A stretch of 64,000 nt of DNA from Serripes groenlandicus (GCA_031761405.1 JASEVX010000001.1:44929669-44993668); one strand, 5' to 3'; numbered from the stretch's first letter, positions 53,986-64,000 are shown. The notes: generated by a model not told the origin, from the letters alone. Numbers and translations: made by a program.

Positions 53986-54621
53986 AACCAAAAATGAACA
54001 AACAATGCCATAGCAAAGAAGATTTCACTCAAGTGTTTTTGGAAGAAATAAGCTCTTTTTTAATAGTTTTTCAAATTGTTTGCAACCACAAGAAAACAAA
54101 ATATGATTGGTAGAAACTCCCGTTGTTTCTACATGCACAGTGGTTCACCTCACATAACATTCAGTGTGAATATACTGCAAGGGTCCAGATAAATTGGGAT
54201 ATACAGCTCTTTCTCAACAATACCTCTCTTATTGTGCTACCAAACATATGTTGTGGGAACTCAAAAGAAACATCTCATTGAGACAATTATTTTGAGTACC
54301 CACAACATAGGGTTATAGGGTCAAATAAGGACTTAAGAACATGCGAAACGCCCCTTATCTGGAACTCTGGATTATAGTCTACTTTGTTGAATTTCTCAAC
54401 CTCATACAAAAAAAGAAGAGTTCAAAGGACCACATGTGCCTGTCAAAATGTAGGCAAGTGAAAGCATGATGGACAGACTGATTGACAGAAAGACATTACC
54501 CCTAAGTGCCACCATAACACCAGGCAACACTCAAAATCCTAGCTGTAACAATGTGAACCAATATCACCAAATGAGCCACATTAGGTCAAAATGAGTTCTG
54601 TTAAATCAACATTGTATACAG

Positions 54622-54810
54622 TTAACACTTTCCCATTTGCAGATGACGTTTGAAAAACATAATGAACAATTTCTCCTAATCATCAGTAATGCCACAGTGT
54701 TTTCAACTTAATTCAAGGATAATACATGTACTTTCATTTAATCAGTTGATTTTTCATATCTTTTCCTAGATATTATCAAAGTTGTCTACTGCATATGGGA
54801 AAGAGTTATG
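54622..54810. mobile_element. TTAA MITE, shortened
   Basis: TTAA 54622, cactttcccatttgcagatg; core reduced; right gttgtctactgcatatggga, aagagtta. Confidence 0.75.
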
Positions 54811-54919
54811 ACTTAAGTAAGTTTGTGCATATGCATAGTCTCATATATTAACTCTGATTAGACTTCTCTCAAACTGAAACAACAAGAAGTGTTTGCAACC
54901 ACACTATTTTCAGTGAAGA

Positions 54920-55130
54920 TTAACCCTTTCCCACATACAAAAAATCTGCAGCAGATGACTTCAAAGCATCTAGGCAAAAACATGGAAAATCTCTATAAAT
55001 GAAATTGCAATTATTGAATAAGACAAGAAAACATTGTGGCAAAAGGAGAAATTGCTCTTTTTGAGAAATTTCTCCTTTTGCCACTATTTTTTCAAAAGTT
55101 GTATGCTGTGAGGTGTCTGAAAGCATCTAC
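54920..55130. mobile_element. TTAA MITE
   Basis: TTAA 54920, ccctttcccacatacaaaaa, gcagcagatgacttcaaagc, core gaaattgctctttttgagaa. The right end is eroded (gtgtctgaaagcatctacat). Confidence 0.85.
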
Positions 55131-55330
55131 ATTGCTGTGTATGCCTAATGTAGCTTGAGTGCATAATGAAATGTTCAATCAAAATAATTGAGCCAATTTG
55201 TCCAGCTTCTTACACACATAAACAAATTCATGCCAACAAAAAGCACACAGAAATGCAAATGTGTAAGCAAATGAAATACACAAAGTGTCAAAAAAAGTTT
55301 TGATGACTTTAGAGTTTAATGTATTTGAAT

Positions 55331-55641
55331 TAACCTTTTCTCTAAGCCAGGCGACTTAGAGAACATGGCAATAAAAGACATGAGTAAACATTTTAAAAAC
55401 AAGCAATTTCTCCTTAACCTTTTCCCACATATAGACACTTTCTGACGCCTCTGCAGCAGACGACTTTTGAAATCATAGTGGCAAAAGGAGGAATTGCTTA
55501 TAATGAGCAATTTCTCCATGAATTTGCTACAATGATTTCAACTCTAATCAATAATCTAACTATCATTTATACAAATATTCTATATTTGGATTTGATCATT
55601 TCAATGTCATCTGCTGCAGATTGTTGTAAGTGGGAAAGGGT
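55331..55641. mobile_element. TTAA MITE inserted in an older copy
   Basis: 55331-55413 is the left part of an old copy ending caagcaatttctcc. The younger copy starts at TTAA 55414, ccttttcccacatatagaca, core gaattgcttataatgagcaa, right gttgtaagtgggaaaggg. Confidence 0.82.
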
Positions 55642-55754
55642 TTACTCATAATTATTTCTCTCCGCTTATAACTAACACCTTCGGTTTCTCAGATGTAAAC
55701 AGATTATCCACAAAATGGTCTCCACTTTTTTAAATTATTTATTTTTACATTGAT

Positions 55755-55940
55755 TTGAAAACAAGCTTTCAGCTTACATCAATAACTCTCAATGTTTGCT
55801 TCCTGGAGACTTTTAAAACCAGTACTGGGCTGTTTTTGTGGGAAAATCCCATTGAGTGAACTTGCTGTTCATAGCATTTTAACCCTAGGCCTTTGGTACG
55901 AGAGGCCGATGCTATACCACTGCGCCACTGTCTTTCATGT
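55755..55940 (-). mobile_element. tRNA-derived SINE, diverged
   Basis: Minus strand: agtggcgcagtggtatagca (A-box-like), tctcgtaccaaaggcctagg, gttaaaatgc in place of a clean B box, then body with ccagtactggtttt, which links it to the SINE at 28497. Confidence 0.65.
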
Positions 55941-56167
55941 ATGAACTTTGCTTTGGATTGTGACAAATTATACTTGAAAAATATCAACCATGAAGACATA
56001 ATTGAATCATATGCTTGAAAGTAAGAAAGAAAGATAGCACAACTATTCAAAAAAATAGAGTCAATAAAACATGACAATATACTAATACATGCCTATATAC
56101 AGGTAATCTGAAATATGGAGGGAACACATATTATACTCTCTTATAGAGTTTCTACTTGTTTTTTTTT

Positions 56168-56373
56168 ATCCTTTCCCACATATAACAAATCTGCAGCAGA
56201 AACTTTGAAGTTATTTTGGCAAAAATTTAAAAGCAAAATTATTAAATAGAGTTGAAAATATTGTGGTAAAAGGAGAAATGGCTTATTATGACCAAATTCT
56301 TCTTTTGCCAATATCTTTTCCAAAAGTCATCTGCTGCAGAGGCATAAGAAAGCATCTGTACATGGGAAAGGAT
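56168..56373. mobile_element. TTAA MITE
   Basis: cctttcccacatataacaaa, core gaaatggcttattatgacca, right catctgtacatgggaaagg. A 95-bp deletion derivative (56798-56888, both ends, no core, right TTAA 56885) and a decayed copy (57105-57285) follow. Confidence 0.82.
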
Positions 56374-57461
56374 TTCTACTTGTATTTATTTATTATGGTA
56401 TATTGTTTACGTAATAATGCAGCAAATTGTTTTGCCTCATGTGCTTGACATTTATTGAATATCAAAGATGTTTTCAATCTGTTTCAAAATTGGAAAACTA
56501 AATTAAATTTCACAATGTACCAATTTCTCAAAAAAAAATGTTGAACAACACAGGTTTTTTGAACATTCAGCTTATAAAGCAATGCTTTAATCTATAGAAT
56601 GAGGACACATAAAGATTTTAAATATAATTTGTTTTATATTTATTTTTCAAATCTGATTTCTGTCTCTAGTGATATTAAAAATGGCAGTTTGACTCAGTTA
56701 TATTGGAGTGGTGATATGTTCCTTTCTCTTTACTAGAGTTTCATCCTCTAAAGTCTACTTCATGGCTTCGATTTATTATTTTAGAAATGAATATAGATTC
56801 ACCCTTTTTCGCGTACAACAAATCAGCACCAGACGACTTAAAAAGTGGTCTGCTGCACCAAAATGTGTCTGAAAGTTGGAAGGGGTTAATCAGAATCAAA
56901 GTCTACTTCCTAGACATAACAGAAAAGACTGAACATGTCCCTTTTGAAACTAAAAGTTTATGCTTAACCATTAGCTCATTATCTCACAACTTATTGCAGG
57001 TGTTAGTATAACTTTTGTGCTAAGCACATCTCTAAGGTACCTCATTAATAAAACAAACAACAGGAATTAACCTTCATTCTTGTGTAGAAAACATAAAGAA
57101 AACATTAAAAAAAAACATGGTGGCAAAAGGAAAAATGGCCCATGGTGACTCATTTCTCCTTTTTGGCACAATGTTTTCAATCTATTAAATATTCAAACTC
57201 TCAATTATCGAGAATTTCTTATTTTTGCCTAGATATTTTTTAAGTCATCTGCCGCAGCTTTGTTGTATGTTGGAAAATGATGAAACGAGTTTCTAGATCT
57301 GTAAAATTGTTTCCCACAAATAATTTCACATAAGACGACACTATAATTACGTATCAGGAAGAATTGTGAGGCAATCAAAAAATTTGAAAAATGCTGAGAG
57401 ACTTCTAGAGAACCTAAGACTACAATAGACTACAATAAGTCTGCAAGAAAAATATTGCCTC

Positions 57462-57692
57462 TTAACCCTTTCCCTCATACGGCAATTCTTCAGCAGACGA
57501 CTTTGAAAGTATTTTGTCAAAAAATAGAAAATCTCCTTAATAATGGAATGGATAACCTATGACAAAAAGTGGAAAACATTGTGGCAAAAGGAAAAATTGC
57601 ACGTTTTGTGCAATTAATTCTTTTGTCACTATGTTTTCAAAAAGCTGTCTGCTGCAGAGGCGTCAGAAACGTCTATATGAGGAAAATGGTTT
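57462..57692. mobile_element. Young TTAA MITE (gcacgttttgtgc subfamily)
   Basis: TTAA 57462, ccctttccctcatacggcaa, core aaaattgcacgttttgtgca. The right end gtctatatgaggaaaatgg has lost TTAA. Confidence 0.9.
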
Positions 57693-58007
57693 ATTGTTGT
57701 AGTCCTTTCCTCTTTTCTAAAGCAGATGTTCTATAAAAACATAAGGTGATAAAGAAATTGCTCATACCATTCCTTTTCCCTTTTTCTAGCATGTTTACTC
57801 AAAATTATGGTTTTATATGTCCAGATTTTCAAATCTTTTTTCTTTTCAAGTCTTATGATAGCATATAACATGATTAATAAATACTCGGATAAAGTATATA
57901 ATTCAGAGCAATTTCTCTTTTTTCCTCAAAGTTATCGAAAGTCATCTGATTCGAAGTTTGATAAACCTTCGCCCAAAAGGTATATTTACAGGCTACAAGT
58001 ATACATA

Positions 58008-58232
58008 TCCCTTTCCCACTTGCAGACCCATTTTGATGCATCTACTGCAGACGTTTCTTGAAAACATTGTGGCAAATGGAGAAATTGAGCATATTGAGCA
58101 TGTTATCCTTTAGCCACAACGTTTTCATCTCTATTCAATACAAAAATTTCAATTTGTATAGAATTTCCATATTTTTGCTCAGATGTTTTCAAAGTCTTCT
58201 GCTGCAGAATAGTTGTATGTGGGTAAGGAATA
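58008..58232. mobile_element. TTAA MITE next to exon 4
   Basis: ccctttcccacttgcagacc, core gaaattgagcatattgagca, right gttgtatgtgggtaagg. It lies ~100 bp below the exon 4 donor. Confidence 0.83.
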
Positions 58233-58335
58233 TAATTTGATGGCTACATGCAATGTTGTAACTACATCTGGTATAAGATGTATTTACAACTTATTTGCAT
58301 TAAGCCCTCAATAAATAACCAATGTTTTACCATAC

Positions 58336-58701
58336 CTGTATCATCATAAGTATTCTTCTTTAAATAAGACAACACCAAAGTAGGATCTTTCTTTAGGGTT
58401 CTTCCCGCTGTTTGAGGTTTGGTTCCAGATCCTGGTCTAGCCCCTGATCCTGGCCGAGAACCAGCTACACTTGATCTACTTCCGGATGCTGGCCGAGATC
58501 CAGATCCAGGTCTTGTCCGTCTTTCTATGATGGGTATCTCACCAGAGACTCTCATAATGTCTTCCTCCGTCATTTTCGTGAATTCCTTGGCGCTCAATGA
58601 AGGAGGAGAGCCATCTGCTACTGGAGATTGGGGTTCTGATCTCACAAAGGTAACAGTCTTTTCCTCTTCTAGCTCAGGGGTCATCACATCACTTAAGTTT
58701 T
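58336..58701 (-). CDS. Dynein heavy chain exon 4 (Arg-Pro-Gly-Ser repeat segment)
   Basis: The longest exon here: 366 nt, 2 nt + 121 codons + 1 nt. It opens ENLSDVMTPELEEEKTVTF and passes FTKMTEEDIMRVSGEIPIIE. It then enters a low-complexity run built from R-P-(G/A)-S-G units (RPGSGSRPASGSRSS, RPGSGARPGSGTKP) and ends LKKDPTLVLSYLKKNTYDDT. The acceptor is atatttag and the donor ACAG/gtatgg. The repeat is probably disordered and basic. A role as a docking or phosphorylated tail is only a guess. The opposite strand also stays open for 125 codons here, which reflects the GC-rich repeat and not a second gene. Confidence 0.85.
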
Positions 58702-58789
58702 CTAAATATGGAAGTAAAAGGTATAAGACTATGAATGTCTACAAACACACGTGCACTCAGTCATCGGTAACCTCTGTTCATTTCCTTAT

Positions 58790-59280
58790 CAGGTGATGGT
58801 ATTTCTATGTCCCAAAAGGAGCATATAATTCAGTCAAAATCTCATGCTGAATTATTGGATATGTCCTGCAAGGTCATGTGATGGCATCCAATAAGTTTCA
58901 AAGCAATAGCATTTGTGATTTGTGAGAAAGGCATTGCATATTAAACTTTAACCAGATTTTAAATAGGTGAATAATTCAGTTAAAATCTGATGGCAAATTT
59001 TAAGACTTGTCCTGAAAGGTCATTTGACGACATTCAATAAGTCTGTGAAGTTTCAAAGCAATAGCATCTGTGGTTTGTGAGAAAAGGCTTTGCATGCAAA
59101 ACATTGACCAAAAGGGGCATTATTCAGTCAAAATATTATGCAGAGTTATGGATCATTTGAAGTGAGTGAAGTTTCAAAGCATTAGTAACTATGGTTTTTG
59201 AGAAAAGGCGCTGCATGCAAAACTTGTACCAAGGCTGCAACAACTTCAATAGCCCTCCTTATTCTTTGAATAGTCATGCT
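58790..59280 (+). mobile_element. Pearl-like element, three imperfect ~140-150-bp units
   Basis: Units share attcagtcaaaatct, tgtcctg(c/a)aaggtcat, cattcaataagt, agtttcaaagcaatagca and tttgtgagaaaaggc at about 58830, 58970 and 59110. The end tattctttgaatagtcatgc, taat resembles the 3' end of the 20738 element. Confidence 0.7.
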
Positions 59281-59676
59281 AATAATTGAATAGATTTCTC
59301 GAGATATCAAGTTTATCATAAAAAAATCAGTTACAATATACTTATTTAAAAATATGAATTTTAATTGCTTTTGCTGATGGATCAAGATGACATTTTGCTA
59401 CAAACAAACATGTGACCCCATCCATGGAGATAAGTACAAGTTGGCAATTTCTGAACAGTGTAGGTACAGATGAGGATGTACATGTACTCTGTCTTATCAG
59501 ATTCTACACAAGTAGACAGAAGTCTTATATAAGTAATATCTGAACCATCTTGATCAGGCTGTGCATATAAACAGACTGATCGAGATGAGATCTACACTGT
59601 TCACAAAAGGCCAACTGGTACCATGGAAGGTCTCAACTCTCCTCTCTATAGATTCCAGGAACAAATGGGTGTTTAC

Positions 59677-59819
59677 CAAGTTTGGATGGTACTACAACAT
59701 CTGCTCCTGGTCCCATCAACTCCTCTAACTCTGCAAACACATCGTCTTTACTCATCTCGGACTGGTCAGATTCGGATATCACAGACCTTGGTGAATCTGG
59801 TATCTTTGGTTTATGTAGC
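59677..59819 (-). CDS. Dynein heavy chain exon 3 (acidic N-terminal segment)
   Basis: 143 nt: 1 nt completing Met, 47 codons and 1 nt over. It encodes LHKPKIPDSPRSVISESDQS followed by MSKDDVFAELEELMGPGAD and VVVPSKL. The acceptor is ttaaccag, with a modest pyrimidine tract. The donor is CTTG/gtaaac. A short helix is likely around DDVFAELEELM, otherwise it is Ser/acidic linker. Phase agrees with both neighbours. No family match is claimed for this piece alone. Confidence 0.7.
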
Positions 59820-59946
59820 CTGGTTAAAAATTAAAAATTATTTACAGCTTTCCCTACCTAATGAACAGAGGCATGTCCTTTTTCCCATTTGCAGTTGTTG
59901 ATGTAGTTTGACTTATTTTCAACAGTCGATTTTTTGCCACATTGTT

Positions 59947-60174
59947 TTAACCCTTTCCCACATACCGCAAGTCTACAGAAGCAGACGACTTTGAAAACTT
60001 CTTTGCAAAAGTATGGAAGCTTTCTATAAATGAAAGTATAATGAATTAACTAAGTTGAAAACATTTTGACAAATGGAGAAATTGCTTGATTTGAGCAATT
60101 TTTTCTTTGGTCACAATGTTTTTAAAATGTGTTTGCTTCAGAGGCGTCAAAAAGCGTCTATAGTGGGAAATGGT
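59947..60174. mobile_element. TTAA MITE
   Basis: TTAA 59947, ccctttcccacataccgcaa, core gaaattgcttgatttgagca, right gtctatagtgggaaatgg. Other decayed copies at 60370-60440 and 60618-60812. Confidence 0.85.
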
Positions 60175-61105
60175 TACTTTAGATTCAATAATTGAGCAGT
60201 GTACTACAGAAACCAAATTTTATAGTAGTTTCCTGAAATCTTCTATGACTAATTAGCAAACAGTGCAGAGCCAGATCAGACTTTGATCATGTGCTGGCTG
60301 ACAAAGGTTTAAACTGATTGCCAATGCCTCATTGTAGATTTTTCCATAGCTTCGCTCAATTATACTTTAATATACAGATTTTCCAATTTTTGGCTAGATA
60401 CTGTTCAAGTCATCTGCCGTCGATTTGTTGTATGTGGGTTAAACTATAAAAACACAAATGCCACATGCCAATGACCAGTTACTATAACCAATATCAAAGT
60501 ATGATGGACAGACACAGACAGACATTGGCAAAGTGATCCTAGCCAAGGAAAGTGGCACAATAAACATTGACTGCTTTTCTTATACTGTCTGAAGTTTTAG
60601 TGTGATAGACAGGCTTACCGCTTTCCCACTTAAATACATCTTTTGATGAATCTGCAGCAGAAAACATTTTAAGACATTGTGGCAAAAAGAGAACTTGCTC
60701 ATAATATGCCATTTCTGCTTGTGCCACAAACATTTTCAGATTTTTTTCTATATTTTGCCAAGATATTTGCAAAATATTGCTGCTGTTTTATTGCATGTTG
60801 GAAAGGGTTTAAAAGGCTTCAAATTAGATTATCACTACTTGATTCACTTAACATTTTCCCTGTCAAAAGAAGAAAACTGCCTTTCGTTAAATAAGCAGTT
60901 GATGACATTTAAAAACATTTTGGTAAAAAAGAGATATGACTGCTTATCATTAAAAAATTCTCCTTTTATCACGATATATATTTATTCTATTCTTTAACAA
61001 ACTTTGCCTCCAAATTTCTGAACGTTACAACATATTTCTCATACGTATTTTAGGATCAGGAGTCTGAATAAAGAACCACATGAAGTAAATGGATGAAGAA
61101 CTTAC

Positions 61106-61266
61106 ATTTTTACAGATAATACTGGTGTTTCATCAACATCTTTGTTTTGTTTAGCTTTGATTATGTTTTGCTTCCTCTGATAATCACGTTTAAACATGGT
61201 CGTCCTAAAACTCCCCCCAGATATATCCCCCGTTTTCCCTGATGGTGGTCTTGGTGGGAGATTATC
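61106..61266 (-). CDS. Dynein heavy chain exon 2 (N-terminal, charged)
   Basis: 53 codons plus 2 nt, from DNLPPRPPSGKTGDISGGSF through FKRDYQRKQNIIKAKQNKD to TPVLSVK. The acceptor is atttcag and the donor AAAAT/gtaagt, a near-consensus site. The two trailing bases are completed by G from the next exon to make Met. The composition is basic and polar with no recognised fold. Support rests on splice quality, open frame and phase match rather than homology. Confidence 0.7.
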
Positions 61267-61314
61267 CTGAAATAATGTACAATGGTGTTGGAAAGAATAC
61301 ATGTGTTGCCAGCC

Positions 61315-61726
61315 TTTACTTTCCCTCATACAACAAATCTGCAGTAGACACATTGGAAACATTTACTCAAAAATATCTTTAGATGTGTAAGAATAATTAT
61401 TTAATAAAGATGAAAACATTGTGACAAAAGCATAAATTACTCATACTGAACATTTTCTCCTTTTGCCACATTGTTTTCAAAACTTGCCTGCTGCAGAGGC
61501 ATCAGAAAGCACCTGTATATTCATTTTGTTTTAACTTATTCCCACACATACAGACCCATTTTGACAAATATACAGCACACAATTTTTCAAAACAAAATAG
61601 CATAAGGAGCAAAGTTGCTCATAATCAATAATTTACTTCTATTCAATAAGTAAACTTAAAGAGTTTTCTGCCTAGATGTTTTCAAAATCGCTTGCTGTAG
61701 CGTTGCAAGAAGTGGGAAGGGTTTAA
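61315..61726. mobile_element. Two TTAA MITEs upstream of exon 2
   Basis: 61315-61525 (tttccctcatacaacaaatc, core taaattactcatactgaaca). 61531-61726 with TTAA at both ends, attcccacacatacagaccc and right gaagtgggaagggtttaa, core partly deleted. Confidence 0.8.
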
Positions 61727-62143
61727 TTATTTATTCATATGCTACATGTATTGGACTTCTGGAGTAACAATGACAGAGAGTGTACATAAACATTTTCTTT
61801 TTTCCCCACAATGTTCTCTACTTTTTCATAAGAATATACTTTGAGTACAATCATTTATTTATTTGAGTTGAACTACATTGAAGTTTCTATAATCACATAA
61901 AAACAAAGGAGATTCAAAATATCTTTCAAGTTTAAGCTTTGGATTTTATCCCGATTTTTTTCTTGCAGACTATTGTTCTTCTTGTTTCAATTTTCAAAAG
62001 ATTTAAATGTATTTTATCCAATCAGATCATTAGATTTTTTATTTATTTTGTTCATGTTCGAAACTCCTTATATGACCTTAAGTTCCTTACTCTAAAGAAT
62101 TATCTCCATTTGAGTACAAAAAACATATGTCGAAAAATACATT

Positions 62144-62372
62144 TAAACCTTTTCCTACATACAGTTGCCTTTTGAAACCTCTGCAGAAGACAACTTCTGA
62201 AAACATTGTGGCAAAGGGATAAATTGTACATGATGAGCGATTTCTCCTACTGCTAAAAAGTTTTCAACTCTATTTAATAATTTGACTTTCCCTTGTAGAG
62301 ATTGTCCATAGTTTTGTTCAGGTATTTCCAAAGTTGTCTGCTGCTAACTTGTTGTATGCAGGCTAAGGTTAA
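62144..62372. mobile_element. TTAA MITE downstream of exon 1
   Basis: ccttttcctacatacagttg, core taaattgtacatgatgagcg, right gttgtatgcaggctaaggttaa with TTAA 62369-62372. Confidence 0.85.
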
Positions 62373-62420
62373 TATCCTTTTAATTTAGATCTATAATTAG
62401 ATGTAGGGTAAACAACAGAC

Positions 62421-62648
62421 CTGTGTAGGAGTATTTTGTTCACTCTTTTCCCTAATCTTAGGAACAACAACTGGCTTTCTGAACTGGGCATTGTTCACTT
62501 TGAGTGCCTGGGAGTTTGCTGGGCGATCAACAAGTCTGGCCATTAGAATGTCAGCCTTACCGCGAGGTTTACCACGTGTAGCTTCTTTTGTCATTTCTTC
62601 TATTGTGTTAGATCTAACTAACTTCAGCTGGCTGTTGAAGTCAACTCC
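62421..62648 (-). CDS. Dynein heavy chain exon 1 (first visible; N-terminal, basic)
   Basis: 76 codons, phase 0 out, from GVDFNSQLKLVRSNTIEEM to REKSEQNTPTQ. The acceptor is ttttcacag and the donor CAG/gtctgt. The segment is Lys/Arg-rich (KEATRGKPRGKAD, KPVVVPKIREKSEQ) with no known domain. It is placed in the dynein gene because it opens a chain of in-phase exons on the same strand. No initiator ATG with a credible 5' context is visible, so at least one exon lies upstream, outside the window. A TTAA MITE begins 54 bp upstream of its acceptor. Membership in this gene is inferred. Confidence 0.75.
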
Positions 62649-62702
62649 CTGTGAAAATAAATAAAATAATATAGGACATAATTTTTGAGACACATGTCAA
62701 GG

Positions 62703-62924
62703 TTAACCCTTTCCTGCATGTAGACGCTTTCTGATGCCTCTGCAGCAGACGACATTTGAAAAACAGTGTGGCAATAGAAGAAATTGCTTTTAATGAGCAA
62801 TTATTCCTTTTGCCAGTGTTTTCAATTATTTTCAACTACTTTCATTTTGAGAGATACTCCCTTCATTTTTTCCTGATATTCTCAGTCATAAGTTGTATAT
62901 TTACTGTATGACGGAAATGGTTAA
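62703..62924. mobile_element. TTAA MITE upstream of exon 1
   Basis: TTAA 62703-62706 and 62921-62924, ccctttcctgcatgtagacg, core gaaattgcttttaatgagca, right ttactgtatgacggaaatgg. Confidence 0.88.
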
Positions 62925-63189
62925 CTCTTTTCCTGATTTTCTTTTTTAGTCATCCCCTTTGGAAAATGTTACAGCTTTTTCCCAATATCAATATCTTCTA
63001 AATAGAAGGTATACATTTGAAGTTGGAAATATTGTAGGAAAAAGAGAAATTACTTGTTTTGTAAAAAGATGTCTGCCACAAAAGCATTCTGTCAATTGTC
63101 ATCTGTATCAGGAAACAATACATTCACATACATGTATTTGGATTATTCTTAAAACTTCCCTTGTGGAAATTGGCCAATAATTTCATGCA

Positions 63190-63650
63190 ACAAGAGGGCC
63201 ATGATGACCCTGGATCACTCACCTGAGTAATGCAACGTATTTCTTCATGGCAACCACAATAACTAAATCAACTAACCAATCATCATGGTCTAGAAGTCAC
63301 CAAAGGATCATTTCCTCTAAATTATTTGGCCAGATACTTTTCGAGAAGAAGATTATTAAAGTTTTCACTTTAGCCATATAAGGCAAAACAGATCTGCCCC
63401 ATGGAAGCCCCATGGAAGCCCAGTTATTTTACCAATCAAGATAGCTTAAAGGAATCTGATAAAGGAACATTTCTAAAAGATTATTTGAAAATCAGACAGA
63501 CACTTTGGGAGAAGAAGTTTTCACTATAGCCATATATGGCAAAACAGCCAAACCCCCCTCCCTGGTGACCATGTTTGTTTACCAATCAACATGGCATCAA
63601 GAAATCTGATAGAGGGGCACCCAAGAAATATCTCTAAAAAGATTATTTAA
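63190..63650 (+). mobile_element. Helitron-like element (acaagagggcc type), 3' end not seen
   Basis: acaagagggccatgatgacc, tggatcactcacctgagta. At least two ~160-bp core units (accaatcaagatagctt / accaatcaacatggcat; gagaagaagtttt...). Interrupted at about 63650 by a different tandem element. Confidence 0.75.
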
Positions 63651-64000
63651 CAAGAAACCGCTGAAGACGATAAGGCCGGATTGTCGGCAATTTGACCTTG
63701 AAAATCGACAAACAAAGGTCAAGGTCAAAGTAACCATAGAAATCAATAGAACTTGTTACTGGTTACATTCAGGCAAAGTTTCAAGTTTGTAACCCTTTCC
63801 AGTGCTGAGATTTTGCCTCAACCTGAAACTTTAACCAAAATGTTGACGGACGGACAGACAGACGGACATCGCCAATCTATAGACCGGAATTCAAAGTAAC
63901 CATAGAAATCAATAGAACTTGTTACTGGTTACCTTCAGGCAAAGTTTCAAGTTTGTAACCCTTTCCAGTGCTGAGATTTTGCCTTAACCTGAAACTTTAA
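63650..64000 (+). mobile_element. Pearl-like element, two ~158-bp units, runs off the window
   Basis: aacaagaaaccgctgaagac then aaggccggattgtcggcaat; units with caaagtaaccatagaaatca, atagaacttgttactggtta, cctttccagtgctgagattt at 63727 and 63890; (gacg/gaca)n between them. Confidence 0.78.

Larger units (their letters stand above)
4287..62648 (-). other. Gene body: axonemal dynein heavy chain, DNAH6/DNAH14 type (partial, 31 exons)
   Basis: This span runs from the first to the last recognisable exon of one minus-strand gene. Dynein heavy chains are the ATP-driven motors of cilia and flagella. The visible part encodes the N-terminal tail and most of the linker that sits on the AAA ring. All 31 exons have AG/GT borders and every junction phase is compatible, giving 5132 nt of open frame. 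From memory of the human proteins, the tail segments align with DNAH6 in order. The visible N-terminal part is about 400 residues longer than the human DNAH6 equivalent, which leaves DNAH14 open. The start codon lies above 62648 and the AAA1-AAA6 motor below 4287, both outside the window. Introns reach about 5.4 kb. Confidence 0.93.

Noticed and set aside
58419..58796. 125-codon plus-strand frame opposite exon 4
   Set aside because: It is the complement of the GC-rich Arg-Pro-Gly-Ser repeat exon, which has good splice sites and phase on the minus strand.
62649..64000. Promoter and first exon of the dynein gene
   Set aside because: This stretch is filled by a MITE and two tandem-core elements. 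I see no credible ATG exon, TATA/initiator or CpG-rich segment.

Overview
This window is eukaryotic nuclear DNA from an animal, most likely a bivalve mollusc. I base the group on the repeats: Pearl-like elements with ~155-180 bp tandem cores and GAC/ACAG microsatellites, and the familiar molluscan elements that open with 'acaagagggccatgatggccc'. The species cannot be read from the sequence. There is no operon structure, and long reading frames do not track genes.

One gene dominates. Thirty-one exons on the minus strand, from 62648 down to 4287, splice in phase into a continuous frame of 5132 nt (about 1,710 residues, hand count). Its 3' half is the tail and linker (DHC_N2) of an axonemal dynein heavy chain. 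It best resembles the single-headed inner-arm chains of the DNAH6/DNAH14 type. The start codon, promoter and first exon(s) lie beyond 64000. The AAA+ motor and stalk lie beyond position 1. Coding DNA is about 8% of the window. The N-terminus (exons 1-4) and a middle section (exons 11-16) are low-complexity, Ser/Gly/Pro/acidic and probably disordered. Exon numbers used here are local, counted from the 5' end of the visible part.

The other ~92% is intron, and the introns are packed with transposable elements. The commonest is a ~225-235 bp foldback MITE flanked by TTAA with CCCTTTCCC...GGGAAAGGG ends (piggyBac-type signature). More than 60 intact, nested or decayed copies are recognisable, roughly one per kb, and several lie within 10-30 bp of splice sites. 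A second class is Helitron/Pearl-like: elements with a 3' CTAA end, a subterminal hairpin and tandem cores (4.6-5.7, 11.7-12.7, 18.9-19.4, 20.1-23.6, 29.3-30.3, 35.3-37.0, 51.6-52.3, 58.8-59.3 and 63.2-64.0 kb). tRNA-derived SINEs, two CAGGG-ended elements with 5-bp duplications, a MITE with a 9-bp duplication, a TA-flanked element and a large inverted duplication (1-3190) complete the picture.

Region by region: 1-4286 is the intron after exon 31 (inverted duplication, foldbacks, TA-flanked element). 4287-11090 holds exons 31-28 with large repeat-filled introns. 11.7-12.7 kb is a Pearl/Helitron-like element. 12974-19954 is the dense exon block 27-18. 20-25 kb is satellite-like arrays. 25340-34880 holds exons 17-13. 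35-40 kb is repeats. 40185-53446 holds exons 12-5. 53.5-58.3 kb is repeats. 58336-62648 holds exons 4-1. No second protein-coding gene, rRNA, CRISPR array or prokaryotic feature is supported.
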